A DNA stretch of 64,000 bases from Gordionus sp. m RMFG-2023. Lineage: Eukaryota; Nematomorpha; Gordioida; Chordodea; Parachordodidae. The DNA lies in NCBI RefSeq assembly GCF_954871325.1, contig NC_088775.1, forward strand, positions 1,225,473 through 1,289,472, in the 5' to 3' direction. Numbering within the stretch: the first letter of the stretch is position 1; each line of letters opens with the position of its first letter. This document shows positions 12,426 through 23,222 of the stretch, in pieces. Made by a program: the position numbers and the translations under genes. The notes beneath the pieces were generated by a model. It did no database searches. It was not told the DNA's origin and worked only from the letters and a program-made list of their open reading frames with translations.

Positions 12426-13651
12426 ATGAGTACCCAGGTCTACATATCTATATCACATAATCATTTACCTTCTCTTATTATTATTTTTTTTTTCTGCTTT
12501 CCCCCTTTTCTTCCCTCCCCTTTCCTCATCACTCTCCTTGCATATATATATATAACGACTTACTTATTAATAATCGGCATACCGAATAAAATGATATTTT
12601 CCTCTACCGAATAAAATTATGAATTTTATGTTTTCTTCTTCTCTTACTTATTCAAAATTTTCCTTTTCTCAACACTCTCTTACTCGTAAATCATTTCCTT
12701 TATATTTCAATACCCCATCTCCCTAACTCTATTTTTTTTCTCTCTTTCTCTCTCTATTTTCGTTAACAGAAAAACTTTTATTAACTTTATTATATTTTTT
12801 ATCATTTAACCTTAACTCCTACTATTTTTCTCTTAAGAAAAATTAAAAACAACAAACAACCATTACTCCCTTTATTAACATCTTATTATTATTATTATTA
12901 TTTTTTCCTTTTAATTCACTCTTCCCTGCCAACAAAATACAACATTATAATATAAAAAACATTATAATACAAATCACTCAACCCTAACCCCGTTATTTTT
13001 TTTTTTTACTATTACTTTTTGTTTCTTTTTTTTTTTTAAATTCATTCTTACTTTTCTCAATACTTCTCTTTATTACATCATCCCATCCACCTATTCCCAT
13101 TATTCATACCCATTCTATTCCTGCCTCCGCCCCTCCGTTTACCACAAGAACCTTCAACTATTTTCGCTTCAATATTATTCCGCCGCTTATTCCTTCTTCG
13201 TTACCGGTTTATTCCACCAAATATATTTCGAAAATTTATTTTACTTAATATACACTTTCAAAACCCTTTTCCCTTTACATTATTTTATTTAACCTAAACT
13301 TCCAAAAAATATTTTTTTTTTAATAATTTTATTTCTCCTTAATTTATTTAATTCAACATTTTTTAAACATTTCTCTAATATTTATTTCAGCTCCACCAAA
13401 TTTCACAAAAAAAAAAAACAATTCAAAAAAAACAATTTTCCTTTTACTATTTTACTCTGATACATTATAATTTTTCTTTACAATTTGACTCGATCATACT
13501 TTGACTTATATTCCCACCTTATATATTATATACCCCTCTTTATATCATACTTCCCCTTCCGCCTTCCGGAACGACCACCTACACCACCCCCGTGACCTTG
13601 ACCTATATATATTTTTTTAACTTCGGACCTCTCGTTGACCTCTTGCCCCTG
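12426..13651. other. Pyrimidine-rich non-coding segment of the LTR element
   Basis: Between the pol frame and the extra knuckle frame lies 1.2 kb with almost no G on the plus strand and many C/T runs, so the element RNA would be strikingly purine-rich. No long frame was seen. An envelope gene is not recognisable here. Confidence 0.6.
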
Positions 13652-16600
13652 TCACTTTCGCCCCGCTTCCGTTCCTCTGCGTATCTGATCTTCATGTCTC
13701 ACACCAACCTTACCATCCTGAAAACGGACCCGGCTTAACTTTTTTCCCACCTTTTCCATCACAACTCCGGCTCGCCATTTCTCCTTTTCACCATATACCC
13801 TCGCCCACACCGACTGTCCCACCATAAACTTTGCTAGTTCCTCCTCCTCCCGTTCTCTCCTCGGACCCTCAGACTCTGGCCTCAGAGCATCTAACCCAAT
13901 CCTCGTTCTGCGCCCTAAAAACTTCTCTGCTGGAGACAAATCCTCTCCCCTCCTACTATTATTATAATACATCACCGATGTCCATACTTCTCCTTTACCA
14001 TACTTTGCCTTTCGTAACCAATCTTTCACCAACCCCACCATCCGCTCTGCCTGCCCATTGGAGCTTGGGTGGTATGGAGGAGATAAAATATGCCGTATCC
14101 TATTTTCTTTGCAAAATTTCGCAAACTCTGCACTACTAAACGCTGGTCCACCGTCGGACACGATTGATTTAGCCACTCCAAACTTTGCCCACAAATTCTT
14201 CAATTTTCTGACCACTACTTGCGTTGTCAACCCTCTTACAACTTCAAACTCCACCCATTTAGAAAATGCATCAACCACTAGAAAATAATCCTTTTTTTCG
14301 TACTCGAAGAAATCGACATGAACCGCATCAACCACTAGAAAATAATCCTTTTTTTCGTACTCGAAGAAATCGACATGAACCCTCTCCCATGGCTCAGTTG
14401 TTTTCGGCCAAGTCCCTTCTCTATCTCTTGCTGGCATCCTGGCCCAAGTATTGCATACTACACATTGTCTTGCTAGTTCCTCAATCTCCACATTCATCCT
14501 CGGCCACCATACATATTCTCGTCCCCATTGTTTCATACGCTCCATTCCCTGATGACCTGCATGCAACATTGTTAAAACCATTCCTCTCAACTTCCCAGGT
14601 ATCACTGCCCTATTTCCCCGGACTACACATTCGTCCATCACCGTCAATTCTCCTCCAACATTTTTATAAGCTCTATCTCCTTCTTTCCACGGCTTCCGGC
14701 CCATTATACATTCTTTTATTCGACTCAAATCCCTATCTTTTTGCGTCTCTTTCCGAATCTCCTCCCACGTTACCGGACCTCCCTTCATCATTCTCGATAC
14801 CACCATAACCATCGCTACCTCCTTCTTACACATCTCCTCTGTATTACCTTCTTCCACATCCTCCCCTGCTCCGCATCTCGACATTATGTCCGGCAAATAA
14901 TTTTCTCGGCCTCTACGATATCTCATCTCCATGTCAAAACTACCCACCATCAATAACCACCTCTGCAACCTCGGCGACATCATCAACTCCTTGTTATCCT
15001 TCCGGAATAAATGAATCAACGGCTTATGATCCGTATAGACTACAAAACGACGCCCAATCAAATACTCCCGACACTTTGTCAATCCGAAAATTACAGCTAA
15101 TGCCTCTTGCTCAATTACCGAATATCTCGTCTCCGCGGCCCTAAAAATTCTAGAAAAAAATAACACCGGTCTCTCCAGCTCTTCTATACGATGCAATAAC
15201 GCTCCTCCTACTCCCCTTTGAGACGCATCTACCGCCAATATCACTTCCAGTTCATTATTAAAACACACTAAGACGGGCTCTTTTCCAATCCGGCACTTCA
15301 ACTCCTCAAACGCCTCCTCCTGTTCATCTCCCCAATCAAATCTCTCTCCCTTTTTCAACAACTGGTACAAAGGTGCCGCTATCTCCGCAAAATTCTCTAC
15401 AAACCTGTGATAATAGTTAACCATTCCCAGAAAAGACTGTATTTCCGACTTGCATTTCGGCCTCAACATGTTTGCAATACCCACCATATTCTTATCCAAA
15501 GGTCTAACCTCTACTCCATTAATCCGATGACCCAAATAAACAACCTCCATTACTCCAAACACACTTTTCTCTCTACTAACACGCAATCCCTTCTCCTTGA
15601 TTCTCCAAAATACCTCCTCCAGCCTCCTATTATGCTCCTCCTGCGTAATACCTGTTATCAAGACATCGTCCATATAGTAAAACACTCCCTCCAAACCCTG
15701 AAAAACGGCCGCCATTGTCCTCTGAAATATGGGTGCCGAAACACTCAACCCAAACGGCAATCTCTTAAACGCAAATAGTCCCTTGGGCGTAGTTATGGTC
15801 AGCAACTTCTGCATCTCCTTCCTTACCTTCAACTGCAAATACGCATTAGAAAAATCCACCTTCGAAAAATATAAACTCCCCTTCAAATTCGCCAATATCT
15901 CCTCTATCCTCGGTAACGGATATTTTACTTCCACTACCCACGGATTCAATGTTACTCGGAAATCTGCACATAATCTCAACTTCCCATTAGCCTTTTTCAC
16001 CGGTACTAAAGGTGTCGCCCACTCGCTATATTCGACCGGACATACAATATCTTCCTTTACCCATCTATCCAACTCTTGCTCTACCTCTCGCCTCCATTCA
16101 AAAGGTACACGACGTACAGCACAATACTTCGGCACACTTCCCTCCTTCATCCGAATCTCCACCTCATAACCCTTCAAACAACCCAACTCTTCCTCAAATA
16201 TTTCTCCATACCTCTCCACTAACTTCTCCACCTCCTTTTGGACCTCCTTTATTCCCTCTCCACACCCCCACAAATTTTTCGCAACTCTTTGTTCTACAAA
16301 ATTCTCTCCCTTCTTCTCACTAACCAGCGGCCTCAATACTCCATATCTACTGTCTTGGACATTTCCTATTTCTCCATCTACATAAATCGGACCTCTCCCC
16401 AACATATATTCTCTCGCATTCTCTTCGCTTTCCCCCCAAAACATGGATCTTCCATCGTCTACTTCAATATTATCTAGGCCCTCCATCCATTCCAAATTCC
16501 CTCTCGACATTCTCTTCTCTTCATTCACTCGGACCATATTTATCAAGTCTTCCCGAATATCTTCTTCGATCGCCACAAATACTCCCCATCGGGCAAATAC

Positions 16601-16996
16601 TCCCCAGAATCCATACCTCGGCCCTACATTTGTAATCCAATCCCATCCCATCACCGGCTCAACGTCTCGGTTAATTATCCATAAGTCCAACATTTTACAT
16701 CCTTCTCTTCCTACCTCCCCAATATGCACTCTTCCCATCATCTCCATCTCCGATCCATCAAACTGCCTTACTTGCATAACGTCTCTAATTATATTACTAC
16801 CCGGCCAAAGTCTTCTAAAATCCTCATATCCCATCACCGAAATAGCTGCTCCGGTATCAAATAACATAGATACCATCTTCCCGTTGATATCGAACCATAC
16901 CCTTGGACTCGGCAGATACATTAACTCCCTTTGAACCTCCTGCTGCAACATTTTAACTCTCAACTCTTTCTTGCCTCCTCCTAACGCCACGGTCAT
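13652..16996 (-). mobile_element. pol frame of the LTR element (fossil part)
   Basis: A long minus-strand frame with Ty3/gypsy order. The aspartic protease has a DTGA motif near the N-terminus. Reverse transcriptase follows, with a YMDD box. RNase H begins at the AVDASQRGVGG block. Integrase has the HHCC zinc region and the catalytic core. This order, with integrase after RNase H, separates it from copia elements. No chromodomain or envelope frame was recognised. Confidence 0.9.
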
Positions 16997-17023
16997 TATT
17001 TTACTCTCCTTCCCATCATATAG

Positions 17024-17722
17024 TCAATCTTTATTACAATCTCTGGCCCAATGTCCCCTTTCTCGGCACTTGAAACACGTCATCTCCTCTCCAATATCCT
17101 TTCCTTCTTTTCCAACTATCTCCGTCATACTCCTCATATTCACGACCCCCGACGACTCTCCTCTCTGTGGAAAACCTGCCCTTGTTTCCACCTTTCCCAC
17201 TCGGCAATCCTTTAACACATGTCCAAATCTTCCACAACCCGTGCAACGTATTCTCTCTGCTCTGCCCGGACAATATGTCGAAATATGTCCCATCTCCCCA
17301 CACGCAAAACATTTGACATCTCTACAATTCACCGCAATATGACCCATCTCCCCACATTTATAACATCTACCATTCCGACCTCTCTGTCCCCCACTGTTGA
17401 ACGGCCTTGGCATATCTTGACGTCCACGGTATACATCCAAATGTCTGTCATCTATCCTCTCGTTCTTTAACCGGTCAATTTCTTCATTATTGACCCAACC
17501 CTTCATTATTTCTTGAACCGGTAACCACGTCACTCTCCCCAACCTATCATCCTCTCCATTATGCCCCTCTACCAACAACGATTGCCCACGAATCCTAATA
17601 CTCCTTTCTCTTCGCATTCTCCTTCCAAAATATAAACTACACAACCATATCATCAACACTACCACCGCTCCCAATACATTATATTGCAACTCCACATATT
17701 TTGTAATTTTAAAACCCTTCAT
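17024..17722 (-). mobile_element. gag-like zinc-knuckle frame of the LTR element
   Basis: A 232-residue minus-strand frame just upstream of pol, with four CX2CX4HX4C zinc knuckles in its second half (CYKCGEMGH, CFACGEMGH, CTGCGRFGH, CFKCRERGH). The N-terminus has a hydrophobic stretch around residues 15-32. It is short for a full gag and no clear capsid domain was recognised. Confidence 0.75.
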
Positions 17723-17949
17723 TAAAATATTTAAGTATTTAAATTTTTCCTAATTTATTTCTCTAACAACACTAAATTTTATAAAATATTCACAAAAAAT
17801 TAATAATTAATTTCACCAAAAATATCTTAACTACTTGTAATGTCAGACAATAAGATAAAATCAATAAGGTAAAAACTCCAATAATACACATATACATTTA
17901 TCAATTTCAAAAAAAAATCAATACCTTCCGCTAATCTTTAATCTCTTAC

Positions 17950-18250
17950 GTGTATTGACGTCTTTTGAAAAAAAAAATCGGCAGCACTTTCGTGTAACTT
18001 GCTTTCTAATAAACTTTTTTGGAATTTCTTCTAATAGATTTATATAGACAAAAATTTGGGCAGCACTTCCGTGTACTCTACTTTTTCAGTAAATTTTCGA
18101 TTTTCGTCTAATAGATTTATATAACCAAAAATTTGGGCAGCACTTCCGTGTACTCTACTTTTTTAGTAAATTTTCGATTTTCGTCTAATAGATTTATATC
18201 GGCAAAAATTTGGGCAGCACTTCCGTGTACTTTACGTCTTTTGAAAATTT
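17950..18250. repeat. 77-bp tandem repeats in the LTR element leader
   Basis: Four head-to-tail units carry the landmark GGGCAGCACTTCCGTGTAC, starting near 17981, 18060, 18137 and 18214, for a period of about 77 bp. The outer units are more diverged. They lie between the 5' LTR and the gag-like frame. Confidence 0.8.
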
Positions 18251-18264
18251 TCACTCCACAGTCA

Positions 18265-18422
18265 CCTCTTTTGACGGTACTTGTTCTTGACGGTCTTTCA
18301 ACCCAAACGGTCCCTTATTACACACGGTACTTGTCCTTGACGGTACTTGTTCTTGACGGTACTTGCTCTTGACGGTACTTGCTCTTGACGGTACTTGTTC
18401 TTGACGGTTCTTCAAATTGACG
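18265..18422. repeat. Short tandem repeats (TTGACGGTACTTG) in the leader
   Basis: Repeats of a 16-bp unit, TTGACGGTACTTGTTC and close variants, next to the 77-bp repeats. Together they make the leader almost entirely repetitive. Confidence 0.8.
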
Positions 18423-18502
18423 ATCTTATCCACCACAACGCTCCACAAAAATGTTTTTCCAAAAATAATTTATAAAAATAATTGTTTTTACTTTATTTTT
18501 TT

Positions 18503-18515
18503 GGTCACGGCACCA
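18503..18515 (-). promoter_or_regulatory. Primer binding site, tRNA-His type
   Basis: In element sense, TGGTGCCGTGACC begins two bases after the 5' LTR. It is complementary to the GGTCACGGCA-CCA 3' end expected for an animal tRNA-His. Use of His primer is inferred from the known end sequence of that tRNA. Confidence 0.7.
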
Positions 18516-18517
18516 AC

Positions 18518-18874
18518 TATCACGTTGTGCCGTATAAGTCCGAATAGAAAGCAAAACTCCGAGTATAATAATTTTATTGAATTTCCCACACAAAAAAATG
18601 AATAATTTTATTTCAAAATTTACTATTACAACCAAAAAAAAATATATTAAAAACAAAAATAAAATAGTTAATAATAATTCTTACAATATTTCGCTTCCCT
18701 TTTATAGGGAAGCGCATAAAATACAATTTCATTATGATTCAACAAAACTTAATTTTTATATCTAAAAATAAAATAAAACAAAATATTAAAATACGGTCTA
18801 ATAATGAACCGGCACAATTTATTTATTAATGTTCACGCAATAAATATTATCAAATATGTCACTCATTTATGACA
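18518..18874 (-). repeat. 5' LTR of the Ty3/gypsy-type element
   Basis: Collinear over its full 357 bp with the LTR at 11688-12044 and almost identical to it. The hairpin with TATAAAA recurs at 18692-18714. Because the element runs on the minus strand, this copy is its 5' LTR. Confidence 0.88.
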
Positions 18875-18879
18875 GTGCT

Positions 18880-19495
18880 CTCCTTCATCATTTCTTTCTC
18901 CGTATCCAAAACCACCATGATGCCTTTTGTAGCTATCTCTTGCTTTCCCCACATGCGCATTTAAGTCACCACCAATTATGACTAGGTCATCCTTAGGGAT
19001 TTCCATTACAGCTTCATCAAGGATAGCTCTAAAGTCATCTTTCTCTTCTTCCTTGCAACCCGTTTGAGGAGCATATACTGATAGGATGTGTATTATTGAT
19101 TGACCAATGCAGAGTTTTATCTTCATTAGTCTATCAGAGATCCTGTTGACTTCTACTACTGAAGAGGTTAGGTCTTGGCTGAGGATGATGCCGACACCGT
19201 TCCTATTGCTAACAAGTCCATTATAGTACAATTTATACCCATCTCCAATCATCAAAGTTTTCTGTCCTTTCCATTTCGTCTCTTGTATGCACGCTATATC
19301 AACTTTTCTCCTGTTCAACATTAATGCCAATTCTCTCGTCTTACCTTTAAGCGTCCCAATATTCAAACTTGCCAGTCTTGTCTTCTTTGCTTTGACCTTT
19401 ACTTTATTTTTCACAGGATGGAGGTCTACACCCTGCGCGTCGCATGGAGGGAACGCCCTAGCTTTCATATTCATATTTTCATTTGTGTCCTTCAT
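18880..19495 (-). pseudogene. LINE APE-type endonuclease, N-terminal part
   Basis: The minus-strand frame opens near 19495 and shows LASLNIGT (about residues 41-48), IQETKWKG with the catalytic Glu, the GVGIIL block, SVYAPQTG and IGGDLNAHVG with the catalytic Asp and Asn. This is an APE-type endonuclease that nicks the target to prime reverse transcription. It stops at the LTR insertion. The rest of the domain continues at 11687 and below, and the two edges meet at the 5-bp target duplication. Confidence 0.85.
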
Positions 19496-19636
19496 TTTGT
19501 TTATTGGACAGGTATCCTTAGCACCCGGCTGTCCAGGCCTGTCGGTGACCGGGGTGTCATCTCTAAGCTCCGAAATTCATCATACCATATGTCTTTACAC
19601 ATCAGTCATGGAAGAAAAACTTGAAAGTTTTTATGG

Positions 19637-19716
19637 TTCTTACCAGGATTGAACCCGCGTCCTTGTTCATGCTCGTGTTTCCAAGCCTACATCTTACCCA
19701 TTAGGCCACCCCGGCG
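19637..19716 (-). promoter_or_regulatory. tRNA-like 5' end of the LINE (A and B boxes)
   Basis: Read on the minus strand, the first bases of the LINE resemble a tRNA. An A-box-like TGGCCTAATGGG (19697-19708) and a B-box GGTTCAATCC (19646-19655) stand at tRNA-like spacing. It could serve as an internal pol III promoter or mark a tRNA-derived SINE fused to the LINE head. A true tRNA gene is unlikely, because the acceptor stem does not pair well. Confidence 0.6.
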
Positions 19717-19736
19717 ATATGATTTGATTCGTAAGT

Positions 19737-20510
19737 ATCTTTTTTATTTTTCGTGCCCTGCCTCCATTTTCTTCCTCTCGAAATCGAAGGATCTTGGGAT
19801 ATTTTAGTCTTGTTGGAATTCGTAAACTTTTTCCCTCTTCCGGTAGCTCAATTTGTTGAATTCTTTTGATCGGGAGTTTGTTCATCTTTTTGTTGCTGCA
19901 GTTCTTCTAATTTAATCTTAGGTGCTGATATATCGTCGTTCCATGTTTGATTTACATTATATCGAATTTGTATTCTTTGATTTTGGGTGAATATTTTTTT
20001 TTTATTTTCACTTCCTTGATATGATCATAATCTAGTTTAATCTCTATATCGTGAGATTTTAATGAAATATTCATAAATCCGTTATGATTATTTAATTTGA
20101 TTTTTCCCTTATTGGTCCCTTAAAATATTTTTCGCTTTTATATTGTCATTATTTGATATGATTTTTTCACTGTATTTATCCTTTAAAATATTTTTCATTT
20201 TTACATCTTGATTAAGTCTAGTTGGAGACTTGGGTGTTACATCAATTTTATTACACTCGTGTAACATTATTTGAGTGGTTTTAGCGTGTAATTTGTTTAT
20301 TGATAATGAACCCTTTGGATATTTTTTCCGTTTCAACGTGACTTGTTCTTTTTCCTCGATACTTGATACAAGTGCTAAACTGTAAGAATTTACAGAATCG
20401 TTAATGGAAGTCATATGACAAGGCATAAAATCTTGTAATTTTTTTTGAGTGGGGTGCTTTATCCCTGAATTTTTTGTTTCCTTTATCCATTTCGTTGACA
20501 ATATTATAAT
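19737..20510 (-). pseudogene. Unidentified coding remnant at the LINE target
   Basis: The minus strand has open stretches at 20109-20501 (130 codons, Lys-rich) and 19694-19885. I do not recognise a domain. If the purine run and TG start at 9300-9339 mark an LTR, this would be the neighbouring end of that old, broken element, separated by the LINE. That link is inference. Confidence 0.2.
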
Positions 20511-20649
20511 AAAAATATAAAATTTCCATATAAAATATAAAAAAATATAAAAAAGAGTGTAAATTTTAAAAATATCGATAGCTCTAAAAAGAGCTTATAG
20601 TAAAAATGTACCTAAAAAACATGTATAATTATGTTTAAAAATTTCTAAT

Positions 20650-21590
20650 TGTATTTTTTGTTTTAGTAAGATTGACTCGCGTTTTTCGTTTGTTATGTTA
20701 AAAATTTTACGTGCTAAAATTTTTAAAAATGAATATGTTGATTGGGAGAAATTACCATTAGTTGAGATGACTATGGGTTGAAAAATAAAATTATTTAATA
20801 TTGAGTATTTATTGATTTTTTTATTTTCGCCATTAGTGAGAGGATTTGAATTAATTGATGAGGGAAAGGAAGAGACACAGGTAGCGTCCCAAATTAGGGA
20901 TTTCCCATTTGACCATGGGATGCAGGTTAAACCGTCAGGTCTGAGACCATCTTGTAGAGAGAGGTTTGTTGGTTCTAGAATGTTAGGAATTTTAGCTTTA
21001 TTGAATGCGTTATGGATGATTTTATTTACTTTATGCCGGAGGTGGCGACCTACGGGAGCAGTTTAGACCGTGTCTTGCATTTGGTTGTACGGGTAGGTTG
21101 CAGAGGTGGCAAGTGTGTGAATGTGTTAGCGAGCATCCTAGTCTAAATCCTATGGTAACTCTCAGTTGGTCATTGGTTAAGAGATTATCAAGGGTTAGGC
21201 TAGGAAGTGCCTCGAGCCATTCATATCCGCCATATTTATCATTTAATTGAAGAAGTTGAATATCGCTGATACCGGAGGGGTTAAGACTATTTTGAAGTTT
21301 CTTTATAAGGGGTTCCAAGATTGATTTATTAGAAATTTCGGTTGGGAATGTTTGACCGTCTGGGGTTAGTAGATTCCATTTTTCGATTGCTACTGTTAAG
21401 AGATCGTCATTGGGGGTTATAAAAGATGAGATCGCGGAATTGAGCGAAAGGCGATTAGATATAAATAGAGATAGGGAGAGTAATTAGAAGGAGATCAGGT
21501 CGATACCGCCTAGTTTAGCGGGTAATTGAGCAAGGTGCCAATTAAAGTCTGATAATGGAAGATTAAGGATCCTTTCCATTAAGGTCTTTA
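20650..21590 (-). pseudogene. Retroelement C-terminal domain remnant
   Basis: The minus strand at 21031-21318 encodes WLEALPSLTLDNLL, RVTIGFRLGCSL, a CHLCNLP cysteine pair and RHGLNC. The order and wording match a domain often found after reverse transcriptases in animal retroelements. Further down, in another frame, come a DGLRPDG block and an IWDATC block of the same family. The copy is broken. The class of retroelement cannot be fixed from this part. Confidence 0.5.
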
Positions 21591-21598
21591 AGCGAATA

Positions 21599-21950
21599 TT
21601 ATGCTTGGTGAATATTATCATTTTCGTATTCGTTATCAAATTTTTGAGAATAAATTTCATGGTCTATCGCAAGAATATAACATGCTTCCTTCCCCTTTAA
21701 AATATTTAACATATCATAATACTTTATAAATCCATAATATTTTTTCGGCACAGCTTTTTTGGGGGTTAGAATATATATATGGCTGGATTGTAATGAGAGA
21801 ATAACTATCGCTTTTTTCCTTTTTTTTTTCGTCCATAATATTATTTGCCGCAAAATTCGTTTCAAGTCTTATAAAAATAATTGGTAAAAATTTTCTCCAA
21901 ATTGTTTTGTAAATGTCATCATTGATAAATAATTTTTTCAGAGGTTTCAC
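21599..21950 (-). other. Overlapping small open stretches, unassigned
   Basis: Two overlapping minus-strand frames of 78 and 88 codons show no recognisable motif and share sequence in different phases. They are probably repeat debris next to the 1-kb repeat. I see no gene in 21951-22147. Confidence 0.2.
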
Positions 21951-22147
21951 AATTATTCACATATTTTATTATATTTATAATTTCACGAAAGAATCCATTA
22001 TTTTAAATAGAATTTAACATTGACGAAATTTAACACTGGTGCCAGAGGAAAAAATTAAAAAAATGACGTCACCGATTCCCATTAAGGAAAACAGTGATTC
22101 TTTCTCAACATTTCATATTAAATTAGAAGCATATTTTATACTGAAAG

Positions 22148-23222
22148 AAAATTTTTATAATTATTCTGTCTTCAAATATATGTAGTTATTATTGTGCCAT
22201 GAATCGGGTTGCATTGAAGATTTTATCATGTAAAGAACACTTCAATGATGATATTTATATGCATTAACTTTTAATCCTAGACTTAGATATTTTTTTATTT
22301 TAAGATATGGTCCAATACGGTTATGATTATGTTAGAAATTATTATTTAGAAACATAATATAACATATCTAAACACGAATACCATCTACATTACATTTTTT
22401 TATCGATACAATATTATTGATTAACTAGGAACATTTGTAAAAATAGTAATAATGATAATAAGTTATTTTCATAAGATTATCAATAGTATATAATAATATT
22501 TAAAAAAATGCAAAGCTAAGTATAAAGTTAAAAAGGATTATAAAATTACATAATAAGTTATAATTTTCACAATTAGTTGAAAAAAAAAATGATATTAATA
22601 AATTATAATTTATTTTAGAAAATATTTATTTGAGCTATTGTAATTTGTAAGTATAATACGCAAGGAACAATTATATTTGTTATATTGGTAGTTTATAAAT
22701 AAGATATTTCAATATTTTGAGGATAATATAATAGACATTTATTATACAACTTTATATCATTATGGTACTTTTACCAAAAGGTTTTAAAACATATTATTAT
22801 GAAATATGATATATTATATATATATACTGATATATGCTAAGAATGATAATTACCCAACTCAAGGAATCAGCAACTCAAAAAAATTATTGAATTGGATATT
22901 ATATATATAAGTCTTAACAAGTGAGTAGGATTAAAGGTGGGATAGATATGAGTTAGGGCTAATTAAGTGATTAAGAGGTATGGGTTATTTATAAGATATA
23001 TTTTAGAGGGTATTAATAAATTTTATTCAATTTATAACTTGTATCTGACAGTTCATGTGATTAAAAATCATTTTCTTGAGCTGGACCATCAAAATTAATG
23101 ACATTTAATAATACCTAGATTGACGAAGCATTCATAATAATGCATTTGAAAGCGTCATTGAATGAAAATCCGCTGGACCCGCTATCTTAGTAACCCTTAT
23201 AGTTATTATTCTCATGTTATAA
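22148..23222. repeat. 1-kb dispersed repeat, copy 2
   Basis: Same orientation and order as 7814-8841, with small indels. The two copies bracket the LINE/LTR nest about 14.3 kb apart. It ends in the same CTGGACCCGC block that forms the terminal repeat of the MITEs at 42.4 and 46.6 kb. Confidence 0.65.

Larger units (their letters stand above)
11688..18874 (-). mobile_element. Ty3/gypsy-type LTR retrotransposon, recent insertion
   Basis: A 7.2-kb element on the minus strand, bounded by 357-bp LTRs (11688-12044 and 18518-18874) that appear to differ at about one position, which implies a recent insertion. The target duplication GTGCT lies at 11683-11687 and 18875-18879, inside the LINE endonuclease. 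Parts are a primer site matching the tRNA-His 3' end, a repeat-rich leader, a gag-like zinc-knuckle frame, a pol frame in the order protease, reverse transcriptase, RNase H, integrase, a second zinc-knuckle frame near the 3' LTR, and a polypurine tract. It looks largely whole, with perhaps one or two defects. Confidence 0.9.
9355..19721 (-). mobile_element. RTE-clade LINE, interrupted by an LTR element
   Basis: A minus-strand non-LTR retrotransposon flanked by an exact 15-bp duplication, ATTTGATTCGTAAGT (9340-9354 and 19722-19736). Without the inserted LTR element it is about 3.2 kb, the usual size for RTE/BovB-like LINEs. It has a tRNA-like 5' end, an endonuclease, a reverse transcriptase and a 17-nt A tail at the 3' end (T run at 9355-9371). 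The coding sequence is broken by apparent frameshifts near 9.63, 11.06 and 11.4 kb, besides the insertion, so the copy is dead although its target duplication is intact. Confidence 0.88.

Noticed and set aside
13831-16934. Several plus-strand Ser/Pro/Leu-rich frames
   Set aside because: They are antisense shadows of the pol frame of the LTR element.
17950-18422. CRISPR-like array
   Set aside because: The units are head-to-tail without unique spacers, lie in an LTR element leader, and the genome is eukaryotic.
19637-19716. A true tRNA gene
   Set aside because: A and B boxes are present, but the acceptor stem does not pair and the sequence is the 5' end of the LINE bounded by its target duplication.
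20812-21066. Plus-strand frame of 84 codons
   Set aside because: It is antisense to the retroelement domain read on the minus strand.
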